Origin: Verrucomicrobiales bacterium
GTDB taxonomy: Bacteria > Verrucomicrobiota > Verrucomicrobiia > Limisphaerales > UBA9464
Length of the DNA stretch: 38,122 nucleotides
NCBI GenBank assembly: GCA_027483345.1
Contig: JAIXUV010000394.1
Span: forward strand, 1 to 38,122
Direction of reading: 5' to 3'
Shown here piece by piece: positions 1-5,986 of the stretch. Numbering within the stretch: the first letter of the stretch is position 1; every line of letters begins with the position of its first letter. The notes below the pieces were generated by a model that saw nothing but the letters and a program-made list of their open reading frames with translations, was not told the DNA's origin and did not search any database. The translations under genes were made by a program, and so were the position numbers.

Positions 1-39
1 CGCGGACTTCAGCTAAAGACCCGCCTCCCCCAGCGATCC

Positions 40-116
40 GCACCCGTAGCTCAGCTGGATAGAGCGTTGCCCTCCGAAGGCAAAGGTCACACGTTCGAAT
101 CGTGTCGGGTGCGCCA
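40..116 (+). tRNA. tRNA-Arg (anticodon CCG)
   Basis: A complete cloverleaf can be folded. The acceptor stem is GCACCCG (40-46) with CGGGTGC (106-112), the D stem is GCTC/GAGC, and the anticodon stem is TTGCC (67-71) with GGCAA (79-83). The loop CTCCGAA has anticodon CCG at 74-76, which reads the Arg codon CGG. The T stem is ACACG/CGTGT with loop TTCGAAT. The discriminator base is G113, and CCA is encoded at 114-116. The 3' end from 103 onward is the attachment core of the island that follows. The tRNA stays intact because the element restores its 3' end. Confidence 0.97.
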
Positions 117-118
117 TT
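103..118 (+). repeat. attL, 16-bp core in tRNA-Arg 3' end
   Basis: TGTCGGGTGCGCCATT spans the last T-stem bases, the 3' acceptor strand, CCA and two bases beyond the tRNA. It is repeated exactly at 32583-32598. The flanking bases differ on both sides (CG before and CG after here; CA before and GG after at attR), so the identity block is sharply limited. Confidence 0.93.
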
Positions 119-130
119 CGCAAGTGAAAA

Positions 131-397
131 GTGCTGATGGATCAAGGGGATTGGCTGCGGCTGGGGCCGTTGACCCTGACTTTCACCCCAACACCGCATC
201 GCTTTCGAGTCTTGTCAGACTTTGAGGGCATCCGGCTTCAACTGAAGCCCCAGATCGATTCCGTTCCTGAGAGAAGCTGGCAGGCTCGGGCACTGTTTGA
301 GGCGGTCGGGTCCGAGCATATCGGCGACGCGGCGTTGAAGGGACACTGGCACGCGCATTCGCGCACCCTGCAGCGCGTTGAACAGCGCGTCGGCTAG
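131..397 (+). CDS. Possible small hypothetical gene at the left end
   Basis: This open frame of 88 codons lies between attL and the excisionase gene. Its start could be 131 or the ATG at 137. I see no good Shine-Dalgarno and recognise no domain, and its third-position GC bias is only moderate, so it may be chance. Apart from this frame, the stretch 119-503 holds one notable element, a near-contiguous palindrome GGCTTCA-AC-TGAAGCC at 234-249. That could be a protein-binding site near the recombining end. Confidence 0.25.
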   Translation: MLMDQGDWLRLGPLTLTFTPTPHRFRVLSDFEGIRLQLKPQIDSVPERSWQARALFEAVGSEHIGDAALKGHWHAHSRTLQRVEQRVG

Positions 398-503
398 GCG
401 GCGGATGCCGGGCTTGTGAGGGGGTCATGGAATCGCGTCCGCGACAGGCGCCGAGTCTGACGCCTCGATTCCATATCGCGCTCCATCAACTCAGGAGCTG
501 CCG

Positions 504-689
504 ATGCGCTCGGAACCTCTCCCTACTCTCATGTCCATCCAGGCCTTCTGCGCCTGGTCTTCGCTGGGCCGTACGAAGGTCTACGACGAGATCAAACAGC
601 AGCGCTTGCGCTCCATCCGCATCGGCGGTCGCCGCCTGATCGCCCGCGCCGACGCGGAAGCCTGGCTGGAGCAGTACGCCAATGCGTGA
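504..689 (+). CDS. AlpA-like excisionase / helix-turn-helix regulator
   Basis: This 61-aa protein resembles the excisionase-type winged HTH family (AlpA/Xis, HTH_17). It has a turn around residues 10-30 with the pattern SIQAF-SLGRTKVYDEIK, followed by LRSIRIGGRRLIARADAEAWL, in which the wing arginines and terminal D/E-WL are typical. The start at 504 has AGGAG six bases upstream; an internal ATG at 531 is a less likely alternative. In P4-like and similar elements such proteins direct excision with the integrase and can activate int. It heads a compact operon: its stop overlaps the next start by 8 bp. Identification rests on pattern only. Confidence 0.75.
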   Translation: MRSEPLPTLMSIQAFCAWSSLGRTKVYDEIKQQRLRSIRIGGRRLIARADAEAWLEQYANA

Positions 690-873
690 TCACGACGTCC
701 GAGCCCTTGTCGACGGCGTGGTCACCGCTCGATTGTTCCCGCTGCTCCACGCCTATCTGACCTCCGCCGAGATCCTGACGGAAGACGTCCGCTGGGCCAT
801 CATTGCGGAGTTCAACGACTACTATGTCGGCGACATTGAGCCGGAAGATATCATTGACGAGGTCGAGCTATGA
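682..873 (+). CDS. Hypothetical small acidic protein
   Basis: This 63-aa protein has a strongly acidic C-terminus (GDIEPEDIIDEVEL). It overlaps the excisionase gene by 8 bp at its start and the next gene by 4 bp (ATGA) at its end, so the three are almost certainly translated from one message. No family is recognised. Its position between excisionase and Rep suggests an element-maintenance role, but nothing in the sequence shows it. Confidence 0.6.
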   Translation: MRDHDVRALVDGVVTARLFPLLHAYLTSAEILTEDVRWAIIAEFNDYYVGDIEPEDIIDEVEL

Positions 874-1148
874 GCCGGCGCAAGCAGAAGGGCCCGCTCA
901 AGCGGCCGGGTGACTCTCCCGCCATGACCGAGGCGATCAGCTGGTTCCTGGACCGGGGGATGGCCGTCGAGCGGGTATCGCTCGTCCAACTGAAATTCCG
1001 CGACCTGAACTACTACCCAAATTCGGGGGCGATGAATCGTGATCAGTCGCCTCGCATGAACGGGGTGGGCCTGGTCGCGTTGGCAGAGGTGATCGACGAG
1101 ATGGAGGGGCCCAAGGAGGCCAACGTGGTGCGGATCGATTTTGGCTAG
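870..1148 (+). CDS. Hypothetical basic protein, third gene of excisionase operon
   Basis: This 92-aa protein has a basic N-terminus (MSRRKQKGPLKRPG) and then a mixed region. It has no signal peptide or membrane segment, and no recognised domain. The start ATG overlaps the stop of the preceding gene in an ATGA junction, which supports the start and translational coupling. The basic tail would be compatible with DNA or RNA binding, but that is speculation. Confidence 0.6.
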   Translation: MSRRKQKGPLKRPGDSPAMTEAISWFLDRGMAVERVSLVQLKFRDLNYYPNSGAMNRDQSPRMNGVGLVALAEVIDEMEGPKEANVVRIDFG

Positions 1149-1468
1149 ACCATCCCGCGCTCGAAAGCATTTTCAAGCATTTGACGATGTGGCAATTTTG
1201 CGGAGAGGCGACCGAGACAACCACGACCTCCTCCTTCACCTTCTCCTCCTCCATCACCACCTTGCCAATTACACCTTGGCTACCTTCTCCTTCCCCATTC
1301 CCAATAATCCATAGCCATGCCCGGCAGGATCAGGACCACTATCTGGTCCGACCGCCGCGGCGGGGACCATTGGAACTTCGGTCCTGCCGACGCGGCAGGG
1401 GGAAGGCCTTGGTCGAGCCTGTCCCGATCCAAGGTCCCCGGCGTACCAGTCGCCTCTGAAATGCGCTG
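1149..1468. other. Non-coding, structured stretch between excisionase operon and rep
   Basis: No convincing gene is present; the open frames here have no SD and a biased composition. The stretch holds three things. There is an 8-bp direct repeat AAGCATTT at 1165-1172 and 1175-1182 (10-bp period). There is a pyrimidine-rich tract on the plus strand at about 1221-1312 (CTCCTCC/ACCACC/TTCTCC runs). And there is a cluster of alternative hairpin arms at 1322-1399, annotated separately. It lies directly 3' of the leftward rep gene. Confidence 0.6.
1322..1399. repeat. Cluster of competing inverted repeats downstream of rep
   Basis: Two sets of complementary arms are interleaved. CGGCAGG occurs at 1322-1328 and 1393-1399, with its complement CCTGCCG at 1383-1389. 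GGACCA occurs at 1333-1338 and 1364-1369, with its complement TGGTCC at 1344-1349. The 12-bp palindrome CCGCCGCGGCGG lies at 1352-1363. Each middle arm can pair with either partner, so mutually exclusive hairpins are possible on both strands. Rolling-circle origins and RNA regulators both have this sort of structure; no U-tract marks a simple terminator. The role is unproven. Confidence 0.55.
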
Positions 1469-2482
1469 CTAAATCGGGAGCTTGAAAGGCCACGCTTCCG
1501 TTTCTGTCTGACTCCGGGCCTCAAGAAGCCGCCCCAGGTCAGAACTGGAATTGCCGCAGGAGGGCGACGACCCGCCGACGCTGTCGAGATACCAGCGATA
1601 GAAGCCGTCGCCGAACAGGTCGCGGGCGGACTGATCCGGGTCCAGGTCAAGAGCAGGGCCGCCGCCGACGCGCCACGCCAGCTGTGCTGCCTTGTCCAGG
1701 TCGCGCGAAACGCCGAACCGCTTCACGAGCACCTCGCCCTGGGGTCGGTTAGGGAGCTTGGCGTAGGAGCTGAAGCGGACGAACTCGAAGCCCGTGTGGG
1801 CGTTCCGCAGCGCCGCCTTCGGCGTGAGGCCTTTGAACAAGTACTTGAACATCCGCCACTGACGGATGGTGCTGACCGTCGATCGGCCGGTGAGCTTCAC
1901 CGTCTTCTGCCCAGGCGTTGTGTCGACCGAAGCCTTGCACGCCGTTTCGACGGCCCGCTCCGCGTAGCACTTGAAGTCCTGGCGCAGCTCCCCGGGAACC
2001 GAGATCAACAGGTGGGTGTGCAGGCCCCGGCGGCCGCTGTTTTCCAGCACCCAGAGCAGGGCCGGCCAGTAGCCGCGATTGAGGAACCACTTCCTGAACA
2101 GCTCCAACACCTTCTGCTGAAGGCCAGCGATCGTGTGGTGGTCGCGGAAGCCCATCGTGGACCAGGTGATCGTCAGATGGTTGTCCAGCACCCGACCGCG
2201 ATAGTTCGCCAGCGCCACGGCGCTGTAGGCGCGCTTGAGCTGATCCAGCGCGAGGTGGTCGGACGCGCCGTACTTCTCCCACGCCATGGCGTGCGCGCGT
2301 TCTGAGTGACCTCCAATGGCGCGGGCCAAGTCGCTATATGGTCCGATACCGGGGGTGTAGCTCCAGTCGACTTCATCGTCGTCGAACCGGTCAAACTCGC
2401 CAGCGTAGTGGAGGTGTTTGTTCCAGGCCTCGGCGCTGGAATAGTCGTCTCGGGTGAGGGGGCGTTCGTTGCGTTCGATCAC
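1469..2482 (-). CDS. HUH-type replication initiator / nicking endonuclease
   Basis: This 337-aa protein has the three rolling-circle Rep motifs in order: motif I-like NHLTITWS at about 101-108, the two-histidine motif HTH at 155-157 (within GLHTHLLI), and YxxK (YLFK) at 214-217, with Tyr214 the likely nucleophile. In this superfamily the histidines hold a divalent metal, and the tyrosine attacks one strand at an origin to start replication or transfer. The GTG start at 2482 has AGGAG eight bases upstream, and that SD lies inside a perfect 10-bp stem. The reading frame stays open upstream to 2710 but without SD support. The gene is transcribed leftward, against the excisionase operon. It could serve excised-circle replication or mobilization in trans. 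The class is well supported; the exact family is not. Confidence 0.8.
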   Translation of the reverse strand: MIERNERPLTRDDYSSAEAWNKHLHYAGEFDRFDDDEVDWSYTPGIGPYSDLARAIGGHSERAHAMAWEKYGASDHLALDQLKRAYSAVALANYRGRVLDNHLTITWSTMGFRDHHTIAGLQQKVLELFRKWFLNRGYWPALLWVLENSGRRGLHTHLLISVPGELRQDFKCYAERAVETACKASVDTTPGQKTVKLTGRSTVSTIRQWRMFKYLFKGLTPKAALRNAHTGFEFVRFSSYAKLPNRPQGEVLVKRFGVSRDLDKAAQLAWRVGGGPALDLDPDQSARDLFGDGFYRWYLDSVGGSSPSCGNSSSDLGRLLEARSQTETEAWPFKLPI

Positions 2483-2489
2483 TTGGCAG

Positions 2490-2518
2490 GCTCCTGCACA
2501 GGGGTTAAGTGCAGGAGC
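2490..2518 (-). promoter_or_regulatory. Leader hairpin sequestering the rep Shine-Dalgarno
   Basis: GCTCCTGCAC (2490-2499) and GTGCAGGAGC (2509-2518) are exact complements separated by 9 nt. In the leftward rep message the AGGAG that serves the GTG start at 2482 forms part of the stem. An RNA fold would hide the ribosome site. Alternatively, the palindrome could be a Rep-binding or origin element in DNA. Confidence 0.65.
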
Positions 2519-2724
2519 TGGGCTCTGATCAGGCTGAGAACGGCGCCCCTGCCCAATATATGGTTCTGGCGAGCGTTTTCTCGCAGCTGTCCGGCGGCTG
2601 TTGGCGTTGATTTCGAGGCACCTGTGGCCGGATTGCCACGATCTGAGCCCCCTAAGTGCTAATCCGGCTAATCCGGCTGCCCGTTCGCTGAACCACTCGC
2701 GTCCAACCACGCGAGAACCTCAGC

Positions 2725-3687
2725 ATGAACATCGACCAGGCCGAGCGCCTGCCGCTGGTCCCGGAAGCGACGCTCCGGGCCCACAAGGTCTTCTTCCCGA
2801 CCGACACCCGGTTCCGGTCCTGCGCCCGGCTTCAGCAGGCGCTCTGGCGGGAGCGCAACGGCGTGCCGATCGGCGCGTCCATCGGTATCGACACCAAGAA
2901 GAAGCAGTACGGCCACCTGATCGCGGCCGGCGCGGCGGCGGCCGGGGCTAACTTCATTAGCCCGCTCGTTCATCGCGTGGTCTATCGCGAGCTGCGGTAC
3001 CGCGAGCCGGGGGCGCTCATCGACGACAACCGGCTCTACAGGAATCTGCTCGCCTCGATGCCGATGGCCATGAACCTGTTCGGCCCGATGAAGGCGGACA
3101 ACGAACTGGCCGAGCGCTGGGTCGCCGAGTGCTTCCCCGACCTGGCCGGCGCGGTTTGCAACGTACAGTTCGAGCACAGCCCCGGCCGCGGCGACCCGCG
3201 CTTCACGGCCGACGGCACCGCCTTCGACGTCTTCATCAGCCTGCGCCGCCCGGACGGGACCAAGGCCTTCCTGGCTATCGAGGTGAAGTTCAGCGAGGGC
3301 ATGACGGAGCCGGAAGCGCGGCCCCGCGAGCGCTACGACGAGCTCTCCGCGTCCTGCGGCCTCTTCATCGACGGCGACGACCCGGCCCTGCGGAAGAACC
3401 CGTTCCAGCAGCTCTGGCGGCAGCACATGCTGGCGCAGTCCATCGTCGGCTCAGGCCTCTACGACGCGGGGCGGGTGGTCGTCATCGCGCCATCCCTCAA
3501 CACCGACGTCCAACGGGCGGTCACCCGCTATCAGAAGCTTCTCACCTCCGGCGAAGGTCTGGTCGGCTTCCAGTCGGTCTCCCTGGAGGAGGCGGTCCAT
3601 GCGGTCGCGCTGGCCGGCGACACTGAACACGCTCGGGCGCTGGCGCTGCGCTACACCGACTACAGCGAGGTCCATGCGCTGATCTAG
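2725..3687 (+). CDS. PD-(D/E)XK nuclease-like protein, possible orphan restriction enzyme
   Basis: This 320-aa protein has a PD-(D/E)XK-type core: Asp168 in AFDVFISL, 17 residues, then Glu186-Val-Lys188 in FLAIEVKFSE, the classic D...ExK spacing on two beta-strands. The overall form resembles the PGN_0703 group annotated as putative restriction endonucleases. No methyltransferase gene is nearby, so it is not a normal restriction-modification pair. The ATG at 2725 lacks a strong SD (GAGAAC a few bases upstream). A 9-bp tandem repeat GCTAATCCG (2658-2675) lies upstream. A small XRE regulator is encoded convergently, 28 bp beyond the stop. Likely cargo is defence or inter-element competition; the substrate is unknown. 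Confidence 0.6.
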   Translation: MNIDQAERLPLVPEATLRAHKVFFPTDTRFRSCARLQQALWRERNGVPIGASIGIDTKKKQYGHLIAAGAAAAGANFISPLVHRVVYRELRYREPGALIDDNRLYRNLLASMPMAMNLFGPMKADNELAERWVAECFPDLAGAVCNVQFEHSPGRGDPRFTADGTAFDVFISLRRPDGTKAFLAIEVKFSEGMTEPEARPRERYDELSASCGLFIDGDDPALRKNPFQQLWRQHMLAQSIVGSGLYDAGRVVVIAPSLNTDVQRAVTRYQKLLTSGEGLVGFQSVSLEEAVHAVALAGDTEHARALALRYTDYSEVHALI

Positions 3688-3711
3688 GCGGCCAGAGGCG
3701 AGCTTGGCCGC
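3688..3711. terminator. Hairpin between convergent genes
   Basis: GCGGCCA (3688-3694) and TGGCCGC (3705-3711) form a perfect 7-bp stem exactly between the convergent nuclease and XRE stop codons. There is no U-tract on either side, so it may be a weak or factor-assisted terminator. Confidence 0.4.
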
Positions 3712-3715
3712 AAGG

Positions 3716-3934
3716 TCAGGACTCGCCGTCCGGCTGGACCAGATCGACGTGGGACACCCCGAGCGCTTGCGAAAGTTCGTAGAGCGTGACGATTGAGGGG
3801 TTCCGGCGGCCTCGCTCCAAGTCCGACAGGTACTGCTGCGAGAAGCCGGAAACCTCGGCCAAGGTCTCCTGCGTGAGGCCCTTGTCCTTCCTGATCCGCC
3901 TGACATTCCGGCCCACGAGCCGCCGCATATCCAT
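3716..3934 (-). CDS. XRE-family helix-turn-helix regulator
   Basis: This 72-aa protein is almost entirely one Cro/C1-type HTH. VGRNVRRIRKDKGLTQETLAEVSG is followed by FSQQYLSDLERGRRNPSIVTLYELSQALG; the Q-x-x-L...S-x-L-E-x-G-x-x-x-P pattern is diagnostic. It has no effector domain, which matches the size of C (controller) proteins of restriction systems and of antitoxin-like regulators. It is divergent from the lipoprotein gene at 4015 and convergent with the nuclease. A 13-bp palindrome at 3968-3980 in the divergent gap is the natural candidate operator. An internal ATG at 3928 is an alternative start. Confidence 0.85.
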   Translation of the reverse strand: MDMRRLVGRNVRRIRKDKGLTQETLAEVSGFSQQYLSDLERGRRNPSIVTLYELSQALGVSHVDLVQPDGES

Positions 3935-3967
3935 GCGGGCACCGTCGGCGCAGTCGGCCCTTTGAGT

Positions 3968-3980
3968 TTATCATCGATAA
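3968..3980. promoter_or_regulatory. Palindrome in XRE / lipoprotein divergent gap
   Basis: TTATC-ATC-GATAA is a perfect inverted repeat in a locally AT-rich patch (TTTATCATCGATAATATG) within an otherwise GC-rich region. It lies 34 bp upstream of the XRE start and 34 bp upstream of the lipoprotein start. Both promoters should lie here. Its size and symmetry suit an XRE dimer site. Confidence 0.5.
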
Positions 3981-4014
3981 TATGTATTTCTGCTCTGTCT
4001 CAGGGAGGGAAGCT

Positions 4015-4560
4015 ATGCGTGGGATCTTGGTTCTAGCAGCGGCAGCGATTTGGCTGGCGGCCTGCTCCCCCGAGGGAGCCAGTCCCTCGCAGGATACCGG
4101 GGGCTCCCAATCGGCCGCGTCCGCCCCGCAGGAGGCAGCGCCGCTGACGATCAAGGGGCTAACCCTCGGCATGACGGTCGATCAGATGAACGCTGTGGCC
4201 CAAGCCAACGCCTGGGACCCTTTCAGCTTCACGCGCTCGGCAGTTCATCGGTCGGCCGCCGGCATCAAGGCGGGCGATGCCTACTTCGGTCAGGTCGTCG
4301 TCGATGACGCGACCGGCCTATTCTACTTCGAGCTCAACACCACGGCATTCGGCGCGAGGGACCTGTCCTTCCAAGCCTTCGTCGAGCAACTCCAGGCGAA
4401 CTATCAGATCGGCGAACTCGCCCCGACCCACAATTTCGGGGACTGCGGTCGATGGGAAGGCAAGGGCCCGGCAGGCGAGACTGTCGCCGTCAGCAACTGC
4501 GGGGCCTGGAGCGTTCAGGTGACGGCGAGCGTCGAGCAGACCGGCGCGAACTTCAACTGA
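4015..4560 (+). CDS. Predicted lipoprotein, unknown function
   Basis: This 181-aa protein begins with a short charged tip, a hydrophobic stretch and a lipobox ending LAAC at about residue 17, followed by a Ser/Gln/Ala-rich linker. A folded domain begins LTIKGLTLGMTVDQMNAVA, a beginning seen in small periplasmic domains of unknown function. Two cysteines near 148 and 162 (FGDCGRW and SNCGAW) could form a disulfide. The ATG at 4015 is chosen over an in-frame ATG at 3982 because GGAGGGA sits six bases before it and the signal peptide begins there. No function is recognised. Confidence 0.7.
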   Translation: MRGILVLAAAAIWLAACSPEGASPSQDTGGSQSAASAPQEAAPLTIKGLTLGMTVDQMNAVAQANAWDPFSFTRSAVHRSAAGIKAGDAYFGQVVVDDATGLFYFELNTTAFGARDLSFQAFVEQLQANYQIGELAPTHNFGDCGRWEGKGPAGETVAVSNCGAWSVQVTASVEQTGANFN

Positions 4561-4594
4561 GGCAAGTCGGCGGCGGCGTTTGTGAACAACGCCC

Positions 4595-4951
4595 ATGTCG
4601 ATCCTATCCTACGATGTCGCCGCCATGCTCCGCGCCAATGGCCTGCTCCAGAAGACGGTCAAGGGCACGCGCCGGGAGATGGATTTCCACCCGGTCGTGA
4701 AGCTTCATGTGCCGGGGACCAGCGCGGTCTGGCTGCTGACCGAGATCGATCCGGACGAGCCTGACATCGCTTTCGGCCTGGCCGATCTCGGCATGGGCTT
4801 TCCGGAGATGGGCAGCGTCAGTCTCGGGGAACTGGAAGCTGTCGGCGCCCAGCTTGGCTTCGAGGTGGAGGCGGACCACACGTTCGTCGCGGATCGGCCG
4901 CTGTCGGCCTACGCCCGCGAAGCTCGACAACTGGGCCGCATCGGCGCCTAG
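4595..4951 (+). CDS. DUF2958 domain protein
   Basis: This 118-aa protein matches the DUF2958 pattern along its whole length: VVKLHVPGTSAVWLLTEIDP, then the core PDIAFGLADLGMGFPEMGSVSLGEL and the tail DHTFVADRPLSAYAREA. DUF2958 proteins are common accessory genes of plasmids and integrative elements and have no established function. It is followed 6 bp later by a small gene that probably shares its message. It is cytoplasmic with no signal peptide. The SD at the chosen start is weak. Confidence 0.82.
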   Translation: MSILSYDVAAMLRANGLLQKTVKGTRREMDFHPVVKLHVPGTSAVWLLTEIDPDEPDIAFGLADLGMGFPEMGSVSLGELEAVGAQLGFEVEADHTFVADRPLSAYAREARQLGRIGA

Positions 4952-4957
4952 ACGAAG

Positions 4958-5260
4958 ATGGTGCCGATCCCGCCCGAAACCTTTGAGACCGTCTGGTGCG
5001 GCATCTCCTTGGTCATCCGCTACGAGTGCCGGTGGCTCGATAGCGAAGCGACGAATGTCGCCCACCTCCAGATTGAGAGCGTAGCGCGCGAGCGCCTGCC
5101 GATCACCGAGACCGGCTACCGCTCGCACTTCCTCCTGGCCGCGGAAGTCGAAGAAGCCGGCGGGCCGGTCGCCTACGCTACAACCTGGCTCGACGACATG
5201 GCCCGGTCCCGCGAGTGGAAGCGCTATGCGGAGGTCTCGCGGCAACTCTCGCTGTTCTGA
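4958..5260 (+). CDS. Hypothetical accessory protein paired with DUF2958 gene
   Basis: This 100-aa soluble protein with no recognised domain starts 6 bp after the DUF2958 stop. Notable patterns are CGISLVIRYECRWLD near the N-terminus and RLPITETGYRSHFL in the middle; proteins with similar central motifs occur in integrative elements beside DUF2958 genes, as far as I recall. The function is unknown. The next 165 bp downstream are non-coding apart from the terminator of the opposing operon. Confidence 0.65.
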   Translation: MVPIPPETFETVWCGISLVIRYECRWLDSEATNVAHLQIESVARERLPITETGYRSHFLLAAEVEEAGGPVAYATTWLDDMARSREWKRYAEVSRQLSLF

Positions 5261-5372
5261 CTAGGCGCGTCGCCTCCTCCCCGGCGGAGCAGTGAAGTGC
5301 GGGCGCGGGGTCCGTCTTTCGGAGGGCGCTGTAGAAAGAACGCCGCCGCCGAGAGCCGCGCCCGGAACGAAA

Positions 5373-5402
5373 GACGCCCGCGCCGTTGCCGACGCGGGCG
5401 TC
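5373..5402 (-). terminator. Rho-independent terminator of the copper ATPase operon
   Basis: A perfect 10-bp GC-rich stem (GACGCCCGCG / CGCGGGCGTC, 5373-5382 and 5393-5402) has a 10-nt loop. Read leftward it is followed by TTTCGTT. It lies 24 bp beyond the stop of the Cys-pair peptide gene at 5427, closing the leftward operon. Confidence 0.75.
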
Positions 5403-5426
5403 CCCTAGTTGGCGCTCGCTACCCCG

Positions 5427-5579
5427 TTACGGGCAGCAGGGCGATCCGCCACTGCAGCAGGCCGCGAGGACCTCGCAGCAGCTGGAAACGGCCTGGATGA
5501 CCGTGTCCGGCGAGGCCGCGAAAGCCGCGCCGGCGGAGCCGAGCAGCAGCAGGGTGGCGGTGAGAACGATACGTTTCAT
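5427..5579 (-). CDS. Small exported Cys-pair peptide (50 aa), candidate metal binder
   Basis: This short gene has a clean signal peptide (MKRIVLTATLLLLGSAG, likely cleavage after AFA near residue 21) and a mature part of about 29 residues with three vicinal cysteine pairs, at 34-35, 41-42 and 48-49, spaced seven residues apart. AAGGA lies nine bases before the ATG. It is the last gene of the ATPase operon and is followed by a strong terminator, which supports its reality. The regular CC pattern suggests binding of soft metal ions such as Cu(I) in the periplasm, but disulfide formation is an alternative. No known family is recognised. Confidence 0.7.
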   Translation of the reverse strand: MKRIVLTATLLLLGSAGAAFAASPDTVIQAVSSCCEVLAACCSGGSPCCP

Positions 5580-5618
5580 AGCGATGGTCCTTGTTGAATT
5601 GATGGATGGTCTTGGCTC

Positions 5619-5927
5619 TCAGACCCCCCATCGGGGAGGCGGCACGGCAGGATCGACCTCGATCCCATCGAGCGTCCGCAGCTCTGTTTCGAAGAAGATC
5701 TCGTAGGCGACGCGCACCGGCACAGTGAGCTGCGGCCCTACCTGCGGCGCAAGCCGGCAGCCAACTGCACAGTCCAGCTTCGATGGAGGCGCGCCCTGTC
5801 CCTGATGATCGCTACTTTCCATGGGCGCCATCATCATGGCTTCGCAATCCGGGCTCTGCGCCTGCGCCACGCAGAGCGGTGCGGCAAACAGCACCAGCAC
5901 GCTGACGATCCCGAGCAGGAGACGCAT
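5619..5927 (-). CDS. Exported Cys/Met protein of copper operon
   Basis: From the ATG at 5927 the protein is 102 aa. It has a signal peptide (MRLLLGIVSVLVLFAAPLC... ending near AQA), then a short Met-rich patch (CEAMMMAPMES), a CAVGC motif and a C-terminal segment reading VRVAYEIFFETELRTLDG. Met and Cys clusters suit periplasmic Cu(I) handling. An alternative start at 5987 gives 20 extra residues; it overlaps the acyltransferase stop in a TGATG junction, but its long charged leader fits a signal peptide less well. It lies 39 bp before the Cys-pair peptide gene. No family name is certain. Confidence 0.65.
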   Translation of the reverse strand: MRLLLGIVSVLVLFAAPLCVAQAQSPDCEAMMMAPMESSDHQGQGAPPSKLDCAVGCRLAPQVGPQLTVPVRVAYEIFFETELRTLDGIEVDPAVPPPRWGV

Positions 5928-5986
5928 GAAAGCACCGCCGATTGAGCGGTGCTTCGTAGAAGCAGACAGGAGTCTCGGCTGGCGCA

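Noticed and set aside
1181-1459. 92-codon open frame in the pyrimidine-rich tract
   Set aside because: It has no SD, the low-complexity Thr/Ser/Pro run is caused by the tract, and it overlaps the hairpin cluster.
2658-2675. Tandem 9-bp repeat GCTAATCCG as replication iterons
   Set aside because: There are only two copies, with no further spaced repeats; too little to call an origin.
5419-5631. 70-codon minus-strand frame over the Cys-pair peptide gene
   Set aside because: It is in a different frame from the 50-aa peptide, which has a signal peptide, SD and terminator; the longer frame has none of these.
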